Position numbers and translations under genes: made by a program. The notes under the pieces were generated by a model that was given only the letters and a program-made list of their open reading frames with translations, did no database searches and was not told where the DNA came from. Below are positions 26,573 through 28,207 of a stretch of DNA of 28,207 bases, one piece after another. The stretch covers positions 1 to 28,207 of the forward strand of contig RPFO01000791.1 of assembly GCA_009746045.1 (NCBI GenBank), in the 5' to 3' direction. This DNA is from Mesostigma viride (Eukaryota; Streptophyta; Mesostigmatophyceae; Mesostigmatales; Mesostigmataceae). Within the stretch, counting starts at the first letter, position 1. Each line of letters starts with the position of its first letter.

Positions 26573-27755
26573 CTTATGGCAGATGATAAATGATTCCTTT
26601 TATTCGTTACCCCGATATTCACAGTCTCCTTTCCCACACAGCAAAATATGGTGTTGTTCTTTCTCAGTTACATCGTTTTTCCCGTCTTTGTTCCGTATCG
26701 TGTTGATTTCATCACGACTCTTGTTGAACTCTTGCAGCGTTTATTGGTCAAAGACTATGACCGAGCCATTATGCTCCGTCAAGTCCGATGTTTTTTGCAA
26801 CGTCACCCACATCTGTTCGGTGCTGCCCCTTGGCACAAGCTCTACAAACAGGTCGTGGACCGGCTGGATCGCATAGTATCTCCGCACATCTGAACCCTGT
26901 GATGCCAGATCTCCTTTGCGGCCGTTCCGAGCTTGGCACTGGATTCGTTGTCCACATCGTCGCGTCGCTGCCGCAACACGATGTTTTCTGGCATCCGCGG
27001 GCTTTTGGTTCCCGCCGCACATTTGAAAGTGCTGTCCTCCGGCTTTTTGCCTTTGCACCGTGTGCAGTTCTTGGACGTTTGGAATCATGGCATGGCTAAC
27101 GTGATGACTGACTAGCTAGACCTTTTCAGTGGTTTTCCATTTGCGGGTATTTCCTCGTAAATGGTGGGAGAGCGATCGCAGCAATGGTGCTCACCACTAG
27201 ACACTCCCGGCCAGTTAGGCTAGAAACACACGCCCTGATCAAGCATGCTGTTTCCGGCCCCACCGTCTAGGTCATCTAGTCGCTCCACACGTAAGCCAGC
27301 CATAATTTCAATGCACAAGGATACACATTTCCATCACCATTCATCTTCATCATCCTGAACGACTCGAAAACGCGGAAAAGATAACGGCAGGCTCGAGCTA
27401 CCATGGTCCGGATTCTCCCGATTTCTGGCCTGCGCTGGTTGTCTCTTTGATAAATGATTAATCATTGTTTGGATACATGCTCACGTGACAAAGTTGCGTG
27501 CAAATTCATGATTCAATTAATTAATGCTCCCATAAATCCATAAAATCATTCATTAATTAATAGACATGAATCCATAAACGTACCCTTGCATGAAAAAGTC
27601 TTATTGTAACCTATACAATCCTACACTAGATGCATTGCCGGCCTCGACAACCTGGAGGCATGGCAAGTCGATATGGAATGAATGGAAGGGAGATCTCGCA
27701 CAACAAGGAACAAAACTTGAGTAGTCTATGCAAACCAACATAACCAGTCAATATT
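26573..27755. other. Internal element DNA, second copy of 3813-4984
   Basis: It carries a 14-bp segment near 26690-26704 that is missing at 3930. It has a T-run of four where the first copy has seven (near 26985). The possible degenerate coding block of 3813-4329 is at 26573-27100. No recognised gene. Confidence 0.4.
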
Positions 27756-27993
27756 AAATTAAAGTAAATTAAATTATAACATGCCTCCGTGGGGAGATCA
27801 TGTAGCACATATTCCATGATGGATGGGGTGGAGGGAGCCGCGTGAACGAACTATCCTAACTCTAAGCTATCTAGAAAATCCTAACTACACTACTCATCAA
27901 AACGCCTCCACCGCTTGGGGGGAGGGGGCTTGCCCACAGGGTCGGGCGTGTGCGCCTTGACAATCTTCTGCCACCGCTTCTTGCTCTGCATGG
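27756..27993 (-). mobile_element. Retroelement 3' end R8, second copy
   Basis: This is the repeat of 4985-5222. The ORF C-terminus (MQSKKRWQKIVKAH onward) ends at TAG, 27890-27892 on the minus strand. Confidence 0.75.
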
Positions 27994-28207
27994 CAGTCCA
28001 AAGAGGAGAGAGGGAGTGAAAAACCAGTCAATATAATTACTATTAACTGCACCAACATTGGTTTGCCCAAACAGGCATCTGCCTCTTGCCACCCATGTAA
28101 CCCCACCGGCCAAAGACATGTCTGAGTGCCAGATCCTTGCCCACCCCCGCCCACAACATCAACTGTCTTACTAGGTGATCTCAACCAATGTCATCAAGCA
28201 ATAAAAA

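Larger units (their letters stand above)
20086..28207 (+). mobile_element. Long-TIR element, copy 2: left TIR and internal region
   Basis: This is the left-hand part of the same element type. It begins GAGTTTTTGTAAACATCAG at 20086, directly after CCTCATAATC. It continues through the left TIR (20086 to about 23291) into the internal region, which is cut off by the window end at 28207 (equivalent to 5437 in copy 1). From 22971 on it matches 208-5437 with only seven small indels seen by eye. It may be the same physical copy as 1-8349, read a second time around a circle, or the next unit of a tandem array. Confidence 0.85.
22971..28207 (+). repeat. Terminal redundancy of the window, second copy
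   Basis: This is the direct repeat of 208-5437. It runs to the last base of the window, so the true extent of the match is unknown. Five of the seven indels against the first copy are in homopolymers. That is the pattern expected from two readings of one sequence with long-read errors, or of very recent copies. Confidence 0.95.

Overview
This is eukaryotic nuclear-type DNA, most likely from a green alga. That assignment is tentative. It rests on a GC-rich, high-GC3 F-box/LRR gene, spliced UDP-glucose 4-epimerase exons with GTGAGT donors, a PHD finger of the kind seen in algal retroelements, and an L1-ORF1-like retroelement protein. I see no rRNA, tRNA, CRISPR array or bacterial operon.

The main result is architectural. 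Positions 208-5437 recur in the same orientation at 22971-28207, differing by eye only by seven indels. Positions 6441-8349 recur inverted at 20086-22022. Both are explained by one ~11.03 kb element with very long terminal inverted repeats (TIRs, ~2.7-3.2 kb). It is inserted once in an ~11.7 kb host segment that is either circular or tandemly repeated. The 10-bp sequence CCTCATAATC lies just after the element's right end (8350-8359) and just before its left end (20076-20085), as a target-site duplication would. The window therefore reads as one full turn of a ~22.76 kb circle, or one period of a tandem array, plus ~5.4 kb of overlap.

Layout: 1-8349 is the right three quarters of the element. 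It holds the end of a left-TIR microsatellite, then an internal region packed with truncated retroelements (one with a 472-aa L1-ORF1-like ORF on the minus strand), then the right TIR containing (ATCCATGC)n and (ATCC)n microsatellites. 8360-20075 is host DNA: a 5'-truncated LINE with a 14-bp target duplication and poly(A) tail (8647-9429), a nine-copy 47-bp array (9943-10354), the last two exons of a UDP-glucose 4-epimerase gene (10954-12093), a degenerate retroelement-like region with a PHD finger (12195-13012), a 138-bp duplication, a second ORF1-like fragment (14574-15495), and an F-box/LRR gene on the minus strand (16032-18614). 20086-28207 is the left TIR and the repeated internal region.

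The element has long TIRs loaded with tandem repeats, like a Foldback element. Its 10-bp target duplication and G-initial ends suit the Mutator-like (MULE) superfamily. I see no transposase in it, so it is probably non-autonomous. Nine copies of one retroelement family (eight in the element, one in host DNA) end in the same small hairpin (ACTCC-CAAC-GGAGT) followed by AATT-type tandem tails. This is the signature of LINEs whose reverse transcriptase recognises a 3' stem-loop. Some copies carry only the ORF1-like gene; two carry the conserved C-terminus of a different protein.
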